Assembly (NCBI GenBank): GCA_944381505.1
Contig: CALWLK010000011.1
Location: 40,245-104,244 of the forward strand
Reading direction: 5' to 3'
DNA from: an uncultured Lachnospiraceae bacterium
Lineage (GTDB): Bacteria; Bacillota; Clostridia; Lachnospirales; Lachnospiraceae
Length of the DNA stretch: 64,000 bases
The first letter of the stretch is position 1. Each line of letters opens with the position of its first letter. Under the pieces are notes generated by a model that was given only the letters and a program-made list of their open reading frames with translations, was not told the origin of the DNA and did not search any database. The position numbers and the translations under genes are program-made. This document shows, in pieces, positions 16,448-25,092 of this stretch.

Positions 16448-19105
16448 TCAATCCTTTTCCATGTACTCTAACCTGAACTTTGTAAGCGTGCCCGAAGGAT
16501 TATAATTAAACACTGCGGTAAAATCTTCTTTTACCTCACTGTTGTCTGAGGAAAGATAGTCTATGCTGTTCACTGTTCCTGAGACAGTATATTTATCCCC
16601 GTCTTTTGTCACGCTGTCTATCTCTATCCTTTCGAGGGCTTCCTCTGCCTTTTCCATATCGTCCTGATAAACGCTCTCGGGATTTCCGGTTTCTATATAT
16701 GTGTCGCCTGATATCTCCTGATTTCTTGAAGGCGGAAAGAAGGGATTCCCCTCCTTGATAGTCTTGTACTCAGCTACCTGCCTCTCTATCTCAGCCCTAT
16801 AGCCCTCCTCTCCGAAGCAGTCAGAGGCAAAGCTCTCCATAAGAGCTATATCCATGGCGGCGTATGTGTTGTCCTCCTCATTGGTCCCCCACTCGTAGCT
16901 GTCAGCCATAGCCGATGAAAACCAAGTAAATATCTCATCTCTATGGGATATGCTCTCATCGTTAAATATCCACCGTCTGCCTCCCTCGGAGTAATTGCAA
17001 AGCCCCATAGCCGAAAACACCTTTTTCCACAGCTCCTCGTCCTCGGCCGTCCACTCAGCTGCCTTGGATGATGCAGAGAGACTGCTTTCCGAAGGATCCT
17101 CCGACGCATCATCCGTTACGTCCTCCGTCACGCTGTCAGGCACTGTGCCTGATATCTCTCCGTCATAGACAAGGCCCTCCAGCCTGAACTTGCTGAAGCT
17201 GTTCTCAGGATGATAGCTGAGATACATAGCTACAGGGATATCCTCTCCCTTATACATCTGATTTCCATAGCTGTCCGTCTCCCAAGGATCATAGCCGGCA
17301 TATTCCATAGAATTGGGGTCGTAGGATATCATGGACTTAAGGCCCTCCACCCTGAGCATTCCTCCCTCCACAGATGCACCTGTGATATAGAAGGTGGGAT
17401 AGCCGTTTGAGATATCTCCCTCCGGGAAATCTATGAGGTAATAGCCGCCCTCGGTTGACACGGTTTCTATGTTGGAATTTAATACCATGTATTCATCGGG
17501 AGCAAGGGAGCTTATCTCCTCGGGAGGGTTATCCGCTCTGCTGAAATATTCCTCCAAATCGTCAAGGTATACAGAGAGGCTGTCGCTCCACTCCATATTC
17601 CTGTTACTGTATTCCTCGTACACCACATAGCAGTCCGACAGGGAATATCCGTAGCAGTCTGCTATGGCCTCTTCAGCGGCATCCGTGTCGAAGGCCACTG
17701 TCGCCATTTGGTAATTATCTATTGCCTCCTCCGGGAGTATGGAGCCTGTATAGTCCCTTAAGGCAAAATCAGTTCCGCCTATAGTCCCTTGGACCCAGCT
17801 CGTGTATCTCAGATCTTCAAGGGCCTTTAGGGCAAGGGTGGACCTGTCATTATCCGTGGCAGTCCCACCGGCTTCCGCTTCCCTGAATTCAAATATATAC
17901 GGGGTCGTGTCCCCTAAGACTGTTCCTATCCCTCTCCATATCCTCTGCTCGTCCTCATTATCCCAGGCCGCAAGCATCTCCGCCTCAAGGGCCGCCTGCT
18001 CAACGTCCGTCCCGTCAGCGGACTCCGACAATATCTCCTGTCCTCCCTCCGAGGGCTCCTCTGAGATACCCTCCTCGGCATTTGAGTTCAGCCTCTCGCT
18101 CACTGTATGGGCCGCCACGCCTCCCGCAGCCCCCACTCCAACGCAGGCCGCCACTATCACCGCCGCAGCCTTTGCGCTGACTGTCTTTACGGCAGCCGCT
18201 CCCGCAGCCTTTGCCGCCGTGCCTGCCGCTATGCCTCCCGCCGTGGAGACGGCTCCCGTGGCTGAACCTCCGCCAAAGGCCGCCGCGGATCCCGAAGCTA
18301 TCGTTCCTGACGAGGCGGATGCTGTGGCTCCTGTCTGTGCTGCTGCAGAAGTCGCGGAAGCTCCGGCTGAAGCTGCACCTGCGGCGGTCTCCGTCGCAGC
18401 TCCCAATGCCGACAATACTCCTGACAATACGTTCGGCGCCGCATAGGCCGTAGTCTCTGTCTTGAACATCCAGAAAAGGAAGCCTGCGAAAGGTACGACG
18501 TAGAGCTTCGTGCCCTTCTTCTCCAGCTCAAGTACCTTGGCCTTTATGGACTTTCTTCCGTAATTCAAGCGGCTTTTTACAGTGCCCTCAGAGCACTCCA
18601 TCACACGGGCAATGTCGGCCACAGGCATATCCTCCAGATATCTCAGGATTATGGCCATCCTCTGCTCCTCGGGAAGCTCGTCTATCATCGCCTGTATGAG
18701 GCGCTTCGTCTCCTTGTAATCCATGGTCTTTTCCGGGGAGAAGGCCATGCTCTCGTCCTCAAAGTCTATCTCCTTCTCGTTCTCTCCCGAGCCGCCATCG
18801 TCCCCCACGGTCATCTGAGAGAAGAATACGGGCTTTTTCTTCTTCAGAAAATCCTTTGACTTGTTCACCACTATGGTGTCCAGCCAACCCTGGAACTTCT
18901 CCGGCTCCGCGAGGGTCTCAAGGCTCCCGAAGGCCTTTATATATGCGTCCTGCAATATATCCTGAGCGGTGTCCTCGTCCTTCACAAGCTGAAAGGAAAG
19001 ATAATAGGCCTTGCTGCTCGTCTTTTCATACAGTATTGTAAGGGCCTCCTGATCTCCGCCCTTTGCGGCTGTCACCAGCTCCCCTATGCTTCTTTCATTA
19101 CCCAT
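16448..19105 (-). CDS. ECF sigma factor fused to a transmembrane and extracytoplasmic domain
   Basis: 885 residues. Residues 1-195 are a full ECF sigma: sigma-2 with EDTAQDILQDAYIKAF and sigma-4 ending MPVADIARVMECSEGTVKSR. A hydrophobic stretch (about 205-222, LYVVPFAGFLFWMF), a long Ala/Gly/Ser/Thr-rich low-complexity region (about 225-310) and a second span (about 312-335, AAAVIVAACVGVGAAGG) follow. About 540 polar, acidic residues then lie outside or across the membrane. Ordinary ECF factors are about 180 residues and soluble; here sensor and sigma appear to be one chain, so release of the sigma may need proteolysis. Two small membrane-protein genes lie upstream in the same operon, behind an ECF-type promoter (19519-19546), consistent with autoregulation. 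The external domain is unrecognised, with two similar halves (both carry EDEXXWXXXXXXXG-like openings). Confidence 0.85.
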   Translation of the reverse strand: MGNERSIGELVTAAKGGDQEALTILYEKTSSKAYYLSFQLVKDEDTAQDILQDAYIKAFGSLETLAEPEKFQGWLDTIVVNKSKDFLKKKKPVFFSQMTVGDDGGSGENEKEIDFEDESMAFSPEKTMDYKETKRLIQAMIDELPEEQRMAIILRYLEDMPVADIARVMECSEGTVKSRLNYGRKSIKAKVLELEKKGTKLYVVPFAGFLFWMFKTETTAYAAPNVLSGVLSALGAATETAAGAASAGASATSAAAQTGATASASSGTIASGSAAAFGGGSATGAVSTAGGIAAGTAAKAAGAAAVKTVSAKAAAVIVAACVGVGAAGGVAAHTVSERLNSNAEEGISEEPSEGGQEILSESADGTDVEQAALEAEMLAAWDNEDEQRIWRGIGTVLGDTTPYIFEFREAEAGGTATDNDRSTLALKALEDLRYTSWVQGTIGGTDFALRDYTGSILPEEAIDNYQMATVAFDTDAAEEAIADCYGYSLSDCYVVYEEYSNRNMEWSDSLSVYLDDLEEYFSRADNPPEEISSLAPDEYMVLNSNIETVSTEGGYYLIDFPEGDISNGYPTFYITGASVEGGMLRVEGLKSMISYDPNSMEYAGYDPWETDSYGNQMYKGEDIPVAMYLSYHPENSFSKFRLEGLVYDGEISGTVPDSVTEDVTDDASEDPSESSLSASSKAAEWTAEDEELWKKVFSAMGLCNYSEGGRRWIFNDESISHRDEIFTWFSSAMADSYEWGTNEEDNTYAAMDIALMESFASDCFGEEGYRAEIERQVAEYKTIKEGNPFFPPSRNQEISGDTYIETGNPESVYQDDMEKAEEALERIEIDSVTKDGDKYTVSGTVNSIDYLSSDNSEVKEDFTAVFNYNPSGTLTKFRLEYMEKD

Positions 19106-19122
19106 AGAAATGATATGCTCCT

Positions 19123-19314
19123 TTAATACTTAAATCTTTTGTCCCTGTCCGTCTCCGGCTTCGCGTCTCCCTCTGCCGAAAGCTCCAAAAATTCCCTCGC
19201 CTCTATCCTTTTCCAGGAGAGGGAGAACAATATCGCGAACAACAGCCTTACATAATCTCTTGCGCTCATGAGAGGCTCCGATGCGATATCCTTAAGTATT
19301 TTCGATAAATTCAT
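19123..19314 (-). CDS. Small membrane protein in the sigma-fusion operon (second gene)
   Basis: 63 residues from ATG 19314, with GGGGGAGG 14 bases upstream; a GTG at 19329 is a less likely start. There is one hydrophobic helix in the middle (YVRLLFAILFSLSW) and a charged C-terminus (GDAKPETDRDKRFKY). It overlaps the end of the preceding small gene by 23 bases, and its stop lies 17 bases before the sigma-fusion start, so the three genes are one transcript. Role unknown; it could modulate the sigma fusion. Confidence 0.55.
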   Translation of the reverse strand: MNLSKILKDIASEPLMSARDYVRLLFAILFSLSWKRIEAREFLELSAEGDAKPETDRDKRFKY

Positions 19315-19498
19315 GTTCAGTATTTCCACCTCCCCCTTCGTTTTCTTTCATCAGCCTCTCCAAGTCTCTGTTGAGCTCTTTTATCATGTCCTCCGCCAAG
19401 TAATTTCTGTACAGAAGGTACATTGAAAAAAGGAGAAGCACCGCCGCTATATCACACATGATATGGGCGAATATCATTGCCTTTTTTTCATTCTTCAT
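19292..19498 (-). CDS. Small membrane protein in the sigma-fusion operon (first gene)
   Basis: 68 residues from ATG 19498, eight bases after AGGAGG; the longer GTG reading from 19507 would place its start inside that ribosome site. One N-terminal membrane helix (MIFAHIMCDIAAVLLLFSMY) is followed by a charged, probably coiled segment (LAEDMIKELNRDLERLMKEN). It begins about 15 bases after the expected start point of the ECF-type promoter at 19519-19546. No family recognised. Confidence 0.6.
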   Translation of the reverse strand: MKNEKKAMIFAHIMCDIAAVLLLFSMYLLYRNYLAEDMIKELNRDLERLMKENEGGGGNTEHEFIENT

Positions 19499-19518
19499 CT
19501 TTAACACCTCCTGTATTA

Positions 19519-19546
19519 AAGACGAGGAAGGGGGCCTTCAGGTTTT
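19519..19546 (-). promoter_or_regulatory. ECF-type promoter, site 3 (sigma-fusion operon, likely autoregulated)
   Basis: Minus strand AAAACCT (19546-19540), 15 bases, CGTCTT (19524-19519). Its position directly before the operon that encodes the membrane-fused sigma suggests that this sigma is the factor reading the whole AAAACCT/CGTCTT family. Confidence 0.75.
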
Positions 19547-19684
19547 ATAAACATGAAACTTTTTTATCATTATACTCGTATATTCGCACATATTCAACAA
19601 AACTGCCCCTAACTATACTGTTCGTAAGCAAATTGTAAACTTGTAAACATTTTGTAAGTATCTCTGAGCACAGAAGGAGGCATA

Positions 19685-19885
19685 ATGATAAGCTACAGAC
19701 CCCTTTTTGAAACCATGAAGAAAAAGAACATAAGCTCCTATCGTCTCCAAAAGATGGGGTTTTCCCGCGCTACCTACTACAGCATCAAACAGGGAAACAG
19801 TATCTCCACAAACACTGTAAATCAGCTGTGCCGCCTGCTCTCCTGCTCAGTGTCGGAAATTATTGAATATGTAGATGAAAAATAA
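19685..19885 (+). CDS. Small XRE-type helix-turn-helix regulator
   Basis: 66 residues, a bare Cro/C1-type domain: helix-turn-helix in SSYRLQKMGFSRATYYSIKQ and the closing NQLCRLLSCSVSEIIEYVDE typical of the short single-domain XRE proteins that follow mobile or stress genes. AGAAGGAGG lies six bases before the ATG. It is read away from the sigma-fusion operon, divergent from its promoter region, and ends in its own terminator. Target unknown; the AT-rich 180 bases between it and site 3 could hold its operator. Confidence 0.85.
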   Translation: MISYRPLFETMKKKNISSYRLQKMGFSRATYYSIKQGNSISTNTVNQLCRLLSCSVSEIIEYVDEK

Positions 19886-19920
19886 GCCGGAAATGTCATC
19901 CATTTCGGCTCATTTTTTTA
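19885..19920 (+). terminator. Terminator of the small XRE gene
   Basis: AGCCGGAAATG (19885-19895) pairs with CATTTCGGCT (19901-19910), with one bulge, and is followed by CATTTTTTT. The stem begins at the last base of the stop codon. Confidence 0.85.
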
Positions 19921-19950
19921 ATATAGTCTTTCGGGGGTCTCTCCCCTTTC

Positions 19951-21222
19951 TTATCTGTCTTCCGCCGCTTGGATCATCTTGATATTGTCTTTCTCAAGCT
20001 GTGAGAGAAGATCTTCCGAGAACCTGTCCGCCTCTATAGTGGGGCGATACCAGCTCTTTTGTCCGAAGTAATCCTTCAAGGTCTCATCATCAAATTTTCT
20101 CCCATGGCGGGCGTATATCTCGTTTCTCGCAAGCCTCAGCTCCTCCTTTGAAAGTCCCGCAAGGTCGCTTTGGGTCAAAGGCCTCGAGCTGCTGTCAGGA
20201 AGGATATAATCTCCCTTCGAAACCACTGCCGCCGAGGTCTGCGGTTGCTGCACATCGGAGGTCTCGGAAACCGCGCTCTGATTCGTGCTCGCGGAAGTTG
20301 AAATATAACTGCTCAGAACATATCCTACATCTCCCCTGTAGGATACGAGATAGAAATCTCCGCTGCCCTTGATGATGCTTACGCTCTCTCCCAAGGGTAT
20401 CTGACATATCTCATTTCCGGAGGTGTCGGGCTCTGTCCTCAGAGTTATGCTCTCATTGCAGTTTACCACATATCCCGTTATCCCTGTATTTATCTCAGGC
20501 GTCGCTGTACTCAAATATTCGCTTAAGGCATAGCCTGTCCTTCCGTTATAGCTTACCTGATAAAATCCGTTGGGCCCCTCGGTAACAAACTCCACTGTCC
20601 CGTAAAGCGGTATCTGAGTTATCTCGTTTCCTCTCGTCTCCGGCGTGCTCCTCAGGGTAATACTCTCGTTACAGTTTGCCACGTAAAGGGCGCTCCCGGG
20701 CCTTATTATGGAGGTGTCCGAGAGAGCTTTCTCTGTCTCGCTCTCCGCGATTTCAAAAGCCTCTGTCGTCTCTGAGATCTGCTCTGCAGAGCTTTCCGTC
20801 ATCTTAAGCTCGGAGGGTTCCGAGGCCTCCGTGACCTTTATCCCTCCCTGCTCTTTGCTCTCGACCTCGGCGCTTATCTCTGTCTCCGCCTTATCGGTGC
20901 CCTGGCGGGACATGGCTCCGCTTATGAAAAACGCAGCGCCTCCTCCCACGGCCACAGCGGCCAAGCCTATGGCTATCATTGCGGGAACCGGCAGTCCCTT
21001 CTTTTTCTCAGGCTCCCTCGGAGCCGCGGGCTTTGCAGGCTTCGGCGGCGCAGGCCTTTGCCCTATGTCTGCAGCCTCATACTTCGGCGCTTTGTGCGCA
21101 GGAGCCGCGGGTTTTTGCATCTCAGGCTTCGGCATTTCAGGCGCCGATACCTTTGCCCCGCACTTCGGGCAGAATTTTGAGCTTTCCTTGAGCTCGGCTC
21201 CGCATTTAGGACAAAATCTCAT
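19951..21222 (-). CDS. Zinc-ribbon membrane protein with SH3-like repeats and YARHG domain
   Basis: 423 residues from ATG 21222, six bases after GAGGTGG (a longer frame begins at 21267 without a site). N-terminal zinc ribbon with two CPKCGA knuckles, Pro/Ala-rich linker, one membrane helix (AMIAIGLAAVAVGGGAAFFI), then two bacterial SH3-like units that share NCNESITLR (about residues 185-325). The C-terminal YARHG domain carries the namesake motif in NEIYARHGRKFDDETLK. The ribbon is cytoplasmic, and the SH3 and YARHG parts face the wall. Last gene of a four-gene operon starting at 24789, behind ECF-type promoter site 4; its role as an envelope sensor or binder is inferred. Confidence 0.85.
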   Translation of the reverse strand: MRFCPKCGAELKESSKFCPKCGAKVSAPEMPKPEMQKPAAPAHKAPKYEAADIGQRPAPPKPAKPAAPREPEKKKGLPVPAMIAIGLAAVAVGGGAAFFISGAMSRQGTDKAETEISAEVESKEQGGIKVTEASEPSELKMTESSAEQISETTEAFEIAESETEKALSDTSIIRPGSALYVANCNESITLRSTPETRGNEITQIPLYGTVEFVTEGPNGFYQVSYNGRTGYALSEYLSTATPEINTGITGYVVNCNESITLRTEPDTSGNEICQIPLGESVSIIKGSGDFYLVSYRGDVGYVLSSYISTSASTNQSAVSETSDVQQPQTSAAVVSKGDYILPDSSSRPLTQSDLAGLSKEELRLARNEIYARHGRKFDDETLKDYFGQKSWYRPTIEADRFSEDLLSQLEKDNIKMIQAAEDR

Positions 21223-21245
21223 TAAATGCCACCTCGTCTTTCCCT

Positions 21246-22322
21246 CTATTCTATCTTTGCTCCGCAATTCTCACAGAAGGCCGCTCCCTCGGTGAGCTTG
21301 GCTCCGCAGTTTTCGCAGAAGCTCTTCTCAGGCTTTGAGGCCTCGGCTGCCTTGGCTTTAGCCGCCAATTCGGCCTCCTCTGCCGCTCTCCTCTCAGCCT
21401 CTGCTCTTGCGGCGGCCTCCCTTGCGGCTCTCTCCTTCTCGGCTCTCATGGCCTCTCTCACTACTCTCTCGGCCTCATACTGCTCCTTCGCCTCCTTCAA
21501 GGAAGTTCCGCAGCCTGTGCAGAAGTTCACGCTCAGCTTATTCGTCTTTCCGCAGTTAGGGCATCTCACGCCATCCTCTGAAGCCTCGGCGGCATTTGCC
21601 TCAGCCGCCTTTCTCTCGGCGTTTGCAGCCATCTCTCCGGCTTTCTTCTCAGCGCTCTCCTTTGCAGCTACAGCCATCTCTCCGGCCTTTTTTCCGAGAT
21701 TTCCGGCAAGTGCGGAAGCCTTATCCACAGTTCCCTTTGAAATGAACTCCTTTGCCTGTGCAGTGTAGTCTATAGGCATAGAGCCTGTCTTTACGATTCC
21801 GATAACAGCGACGATTATGATAACCAGATTGAGGATCTGATAAAGCCTTCCTATAAAGCTCATTCCTCCCATGCCGAGGCTTCCGACAACATCCATAGCC
21901 AGAGACATGAACATCATTACGAGAAAGGTCAATATTCCTCCCCCGAGGGCTACCACATACTGCCACATAACAAGCTTATAGCTGCGCTTTTCGTTAAACA
22001 TCCTTACATTTATTACATAGAGCGCAAATACAACGGCAGGTACTAAGAACCAAAGAAAAAACACCATAAATATCGCGCCGAAATCCCCAAGGTCAAGTCC
22101 CACATCCTTAAGGCTTTCGTGTGCAAAGGTGAGTGCAAAGCCGCTTAAGCCATAGCTCTCGGACTCCCCAAAAAAGCCTCCAAATTCTATCTTGAAAAAG
22201 CTGAAGAAATAGAACACCGCCATCAGAAGGCTTGCCACCGCAATTATATTTTGGAGGCTTATCGCCTTGTTATTACCTAAGATAACGTCATTTTTCGTAG
22301 TTCTCTTTGCATTCTTAAACAT
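21246..22322 (-). CDS. Multi-span membrane protein with C-terminal zinc ribbons
   Basis: 358 residues from ATG 22322, with AAGGGGGA upstream; the longer frame from 22358 overlaps the preceding gene without a site. Four membrane helices (about residues 25-200), then an Ala/Glu/Lys-rich coiled stretch, a zinc ribbon CPNCGKTNKLSVNFCTGCG, a second charged coil (REAMRAEKERAAREAAARA) and a final ribbon CENCGAKLTEGAAFCENCG. Third gene of the four-gene zinc-ribbon operon, 14 bases after the end of the previous gene. The ribbons probably mediate contacts among the operon's proteins, since three of the four carry one. No named family. Confidence 0.8.
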   Translation of the reverse strand: MFKNAKRTTKNDVILGNNKAISLQNIIAVASLLMAVFYFFSFFKIEFGGFFGESESYGLSGFALTFAHESLKDVGLDLGDFGAIFMVFFLWFLVPAVVFALYVINVRMFNEKRSYKLVMWQYVVALGGGILTFLVMMFMSLAMDVVGSLGMGGMSFIGRLYQILNLVIIIVAVIGIVKTGSMPIDYTAQAKEFISKGTVDKASALAGNLGKKAGEMAVAAKESAEKKAGEMAANAERKAAEANAAEASEDGVRCPNCGKTNKLSVNFCTGCGTSLKEAKEQYEAERVVREAMRAEKERAAREAAARAEAERRAAEEAELAAKAKAAEASKPEKSFCENCGAKLTEGAAFCENCGAKIE

Positions 22323-22336
22323 ATTCTGTCCCCCTT

Positions 22337-24373
22337 TTAATCGAGCTTTGCTCCACACTTTTCACAGAATCCGGCATCCGCCTCGTTTTCAGCTCCGCAG
22401 CTTCCGCAGAATTTCTTTGCAGGCTTTGCGCTCTCTCCGTTTCCGCCTGCAGAAGCTGTATCGGCCTTTGCCCGGGCTGCCTTCTCGGAAGCCTCCTTAG
22501 CCTTGATGGAAGCCTTGCCCACGCCTATCAAAATAACGTCCTTCAGCCTGTAGACAAGGTTTGCTATGGCTGCGATGGTAAGTATATAGAGAGCATATAC
22601 GAGGAAGTTGGATTTCTTTGCGGTCACCGAGTAGCTCAGATCGTCTGAAGTCGGATCGAAGAACTCTCTTACCAACACGTAATCGCTTCCCTCGAAGCTG
22701 TCCGAAAGGAATTCGTCAACAGGCTTTCCTATACCCTTCACTCTCAGAGTAACTGTGTCCACAGGCTTGTTGGTAAAGGTCTTAAGGTCAACGTCTCCCG
22801 CGACCCTCATTGTCTTTGAGCCTGAGAGCAGTCCTGTCTTGTCAGCCTGAACGCTCATGTCCATATGCCCGTCGGCGAATTCAGTCCAAGCATCCGCATT
22901 TTCTTCAAGGCTTCCCGAGGCGGAGACCTTTACATTAAAGCCGTTTTCGGAAGCCTCGCAGGCGTCAACCGATATTCCGGTGCCCTCCGCGGCTGTAGTG
23001 AGCTTTTCCTTAAGAGCTGTCAAAGCGCTCTCGGAAAGGACTTCCGTGTAGTTTACGCTTACCTCCTGCTTTGCCTTGTCAAGTCCCTCGGGCTTTACGG
23101 TAACTTCTATGCTCTCGGCGTTGAAGCCGCCTGTGGTCTCATACTCCGCGCTGTATATGAAATTATCTCCGTCAAAGAGCTCGTAGTACTGAGGCTTCTC
23201 CTCATCATAGTACATGGAAAGGTCTCTGCCTCCGTCATAGACGCTCACTCCGCCCTCTGAGTAGAGTCCTGTGTACTCCGAACCTGTATCTCCGTAGTAG
23301 CTGAAGTTTACCTCTCCGTCCTCATTGGTTATGAAATCCTCCAGATTGATGTTCTCGGAGATATTGTTGTGCACATAGAGAATATAGGGATCTCCGGGGA
23401 TGATCTCCTCCTCGGCCTCGGCATCTCCTGCGCTCTCCTCCAAGGCTTCGGTCTCCTCAACCGTCTCCTCGGCCTCAGTCGCCTCCTCTGAATCTTCCGC
23501 GTCCGAAAGGCTGAAGAACGTATCGTCGGGCTTTCCTGTGAAGTTCTTTGTCATGGCGTCCACAGACTCCGCCGTCAGGTTCGTTCCGCTGATAATGAAG
23601 CTGTTTACGCCCTCGGCGCTCTCCCATCTTCCCTCTGCTCCCTCGGCCTTGGGCTCAAGGAAGGCCTTTATCTCCTCTCCCGCCTGGTCCATGGTGGCCT
23701 GAGGGATGCTTACGACTATGGTCCTGTCAAAGGTCCCGTCTGAATTTGCCTTGGTATAGAACTCCACTCCGTTTATGGGCCTGAAGGAGAGTGTGTCCAC
23801 GTCAACTCTGGAGCTGTAGTCGCTCTCCATTGAGGCATTGTCAAAGGAGAAATAAGTTGAATTTGAATCAAATATATAGCTGCGGTTTCCGGAGTCTATA
23901 TATCCCGCATTTATCATGAGATCCTCAAACCAAGAGAGCAGCTCCTCGCTTGAGAAGGTCTCATCGTACCTGACGCCGCTTGCAAATACGGAATCAGGAG
24001 CCGCATAGCTTATTATCTGCTCGTCGGGAGTTACCTCGTCTCCCAGAAGCGCTCTTACCTTCGCCTCATAATCCTCCTTTGAGGAGAAATTGAGGGTAAA
24101 GGTATAAATAACGTTGGTGCCGTCATCTGTGGCGGAAAATTCCAACTGCTCGGGGCAGCTTGCCGAAACAGTGCTTGTCACGGCATTGGGATCGCCGTTT
24201 ACATACTCCTGATTGTCAGCCTTATTGACCACAAGGGTCATTACCCTGCTGCCGGAAAAATCCGAGCTCAGATTCATATTTGTGGTGAGCTCTCCGCCGC
24301 AGCCTGTAATAAGAGCCGCAGCAGCGAGGACTGCAGCAGCAGTCAAAAATCTTTTAAATCTCTTCATACTCAT
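22337..24373 (-). CDS. Large lipoprotein with C-terminal membrane helix and zinc ribbon
   Basis: 678 residues from ATG 24373, nine bases after GGGAG. The signal peptide has the lipobox LITGCG (lipid-Cys about residue 25), then about 550 external residues with an acidic stretch (EEATEAEETVEETEALEE). A membrane helix (VYALYILTIAAIANLVYRL) crosses back, leaving a cytoplasmic tail with a coil and a zinc ribbon CGSCGAENEADAGFCEKCGA. A lipid anchor at one end and a cytosolic ribbon at the other is an unusual topology that could carry a signal inward. Second gene of the operon. The external part is beta-rich with repeated YD/SFD themes; no enzyme motif seen. Confidence 0.82.
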   Translation of the reverse strand: MSMKRFKRFLTAAAVLAAAALITGCGGELTTNMNLSSDFSGSRVMTLVVNKADNQEYVNGDPNAVTSTVSASCPEQLEFSATDDGTNVIYTFTLNFSSKEDYEAKVRALLGDEVTPDEQIISYAAPDSVFASGVRYDETFSSEELLSWFEDLMINAGYIDSGNRSYIFDSNSTYFSFDNASMESDYSSRVDVDTLSFRPINGVEFYTKANSDGTFDRTIVVSIPQATMDQAGEEIKAFLEPKAEGAEGRWESAEGVNSFIISGTNLTAESVDAMTKNFTGKPDDTFFSLSDAEDSEEATEAEETVEETEALEESAGDAEAEEEIIPGDPYILYVHNNISENINLEDFITNEDGEVNFSYYGDTGSEYTGLYSEGGVSVYDGGRDLSMYYDEEKPQYYELFDGDNFIYSAEYETTGGFNAESIEVTVKPEGLDKAKQEVSVNYTEVLSESALTALKEKLTTAAEGTGISVDACEASENGFNVKVSASGSLEENADAWTEFADGHMDMSVQADKTGLLSGSKTMRVAGDVDLKTFTNKPVDTVTLRVKGIGKPVDEFLSDSFEGSDYVLVREFFDPTSDDLSYSVTAKKSNFLVYALYILTIAAIANLVYRLKDVILIGVGKASIKAKEASEKAARAKADTASAGGNGESAKPAKKFCGSCGAENEADAGFCEKCGAKLD

Positions 24374-24378
24374 GATCT

Positions 24379-24789
24379 TTACTCCCTTACAAGCCATTTA
24401 TTGTTCAGCTTTTCCAAAGTAAGCCTTCCGTTTTCCTCTCCGCCGTCTCTGTATACAACAGTGACGGAGACCTTTGCCGTATCCTTCTCACCCTCCTCGT
24501 TCTCCGAGTATTCAGGCGCTGAGAAGAGGACAGTCTCAATGTCGGGGTCATAATCAGGTAAGCTGTAGCTCATAAGATTTGAATACTGCTCCCTTGAAAG
24601 CTCCTCCTGCATTGTGGAAAGCTTGTACAGATCCGACACCTTTCCATTGAGCGCCGCCTCGACATATTTCTCCGCTGTCTTTACCACAGCGTCCTTCGGC
24701 TGATAGAGGCTGAAGATACTTAATATCAGAAGTATCGCAGCCGCAGTCAGCGAGGCGATGTTCAGCTTATTCTTGAACCAGTCTTTCAT
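24379..24789 (-). CDS. Single-span membrane protein, first gene of the zinc-ribbon operon
   Basis: 136 residues from ATG 24789 after AGGGAGAG; the longer reading from 24807 has no site. One N-terminal membrane helix (IASLTAAAILLILSIFSLY), then an external domain of about 100 residues resembling the small alpha+beta lumicins/NTF2-like DUF4878 proteins (AEKYVEAALNGKVSDLYKLS near the start, ending LTLEKLNNKWLVRE). The NTF2-like assignment is a guess from layout. It ends five bases before the lipoprotein gene. The ECF-type block lies 75 bases upstream. Confidence 0.7.
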   Translation of the reverse strand: MKDWFKNKLNIASLTAAAILLILSIFSLYQPKDAVVKTAEKYVEAALNGKVSDLYKLSTMQEELSREQYSNLMSYSLPDYDPDIETVLFSAPEYSENEEGEKDTAKVSVTVVYRDGGEENGRLTLEKLNNKWLVRE

Positions 24790-24862
24790 ACTTTTCTCTC
24801 CCTTCAAAATAAAAATAACTTCCTTGTATCATAAGCTCGTCTCCTTTCCTCTTACACTTATA

Positions 24863-24890
24863 TAGACGCACAAAAGCTTATATCGGTTTT
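24863..24890 (-). promoter_or_regulatory. ECF-type promoter, site 4 (zinc-ribbon operon)
   Basis: Minus strand AAAACCG (24890-24884), 15 bases, CGTCTA (24868-24863), with an A/T tract just upstream as at the other sites. One base differs in each hexamer from sites 1-3. Confidence 0.6.
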
Positions 24891-25034
24891 AATTTTTTAA
24901 AAAAAATTACCGTAGACACAAAGAAGTCACATTTTTACTCAGTATACCACCTCTCAGGAAAAAATTAAATCCTATTGACCCGTCAAAAGAAACTTTTTTC
25001 ACATTTTATACAAATCTTTGACAAATTTTACATA

Positions 25035-25069
25035 TAAAAAGCACTCGGAACCTTTCAGATCCCGAGCGC
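25035..25069 (-). terminator. Terminator after the SDR fragment
   Basis: Minus strand GCGCTCGG and CCGAGTGC pair (one wobble) around a 13-base loop, followed by TTTTTATATG. It lies 24 bases after the SDR fragment's stop. Confidence 0.7.
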
Positions 25070-25092
25070 CCTGACTCTTGGTTTTCATCACG

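Noticed and set aside
18000-18450. Opposite-strand Ala/Pro-rich ORF inside the sigma fusion
   Set aside because: It is a shadow of the Ala/Gly/Ser-rich low-complexity region; its codon use mirrors the real gene.
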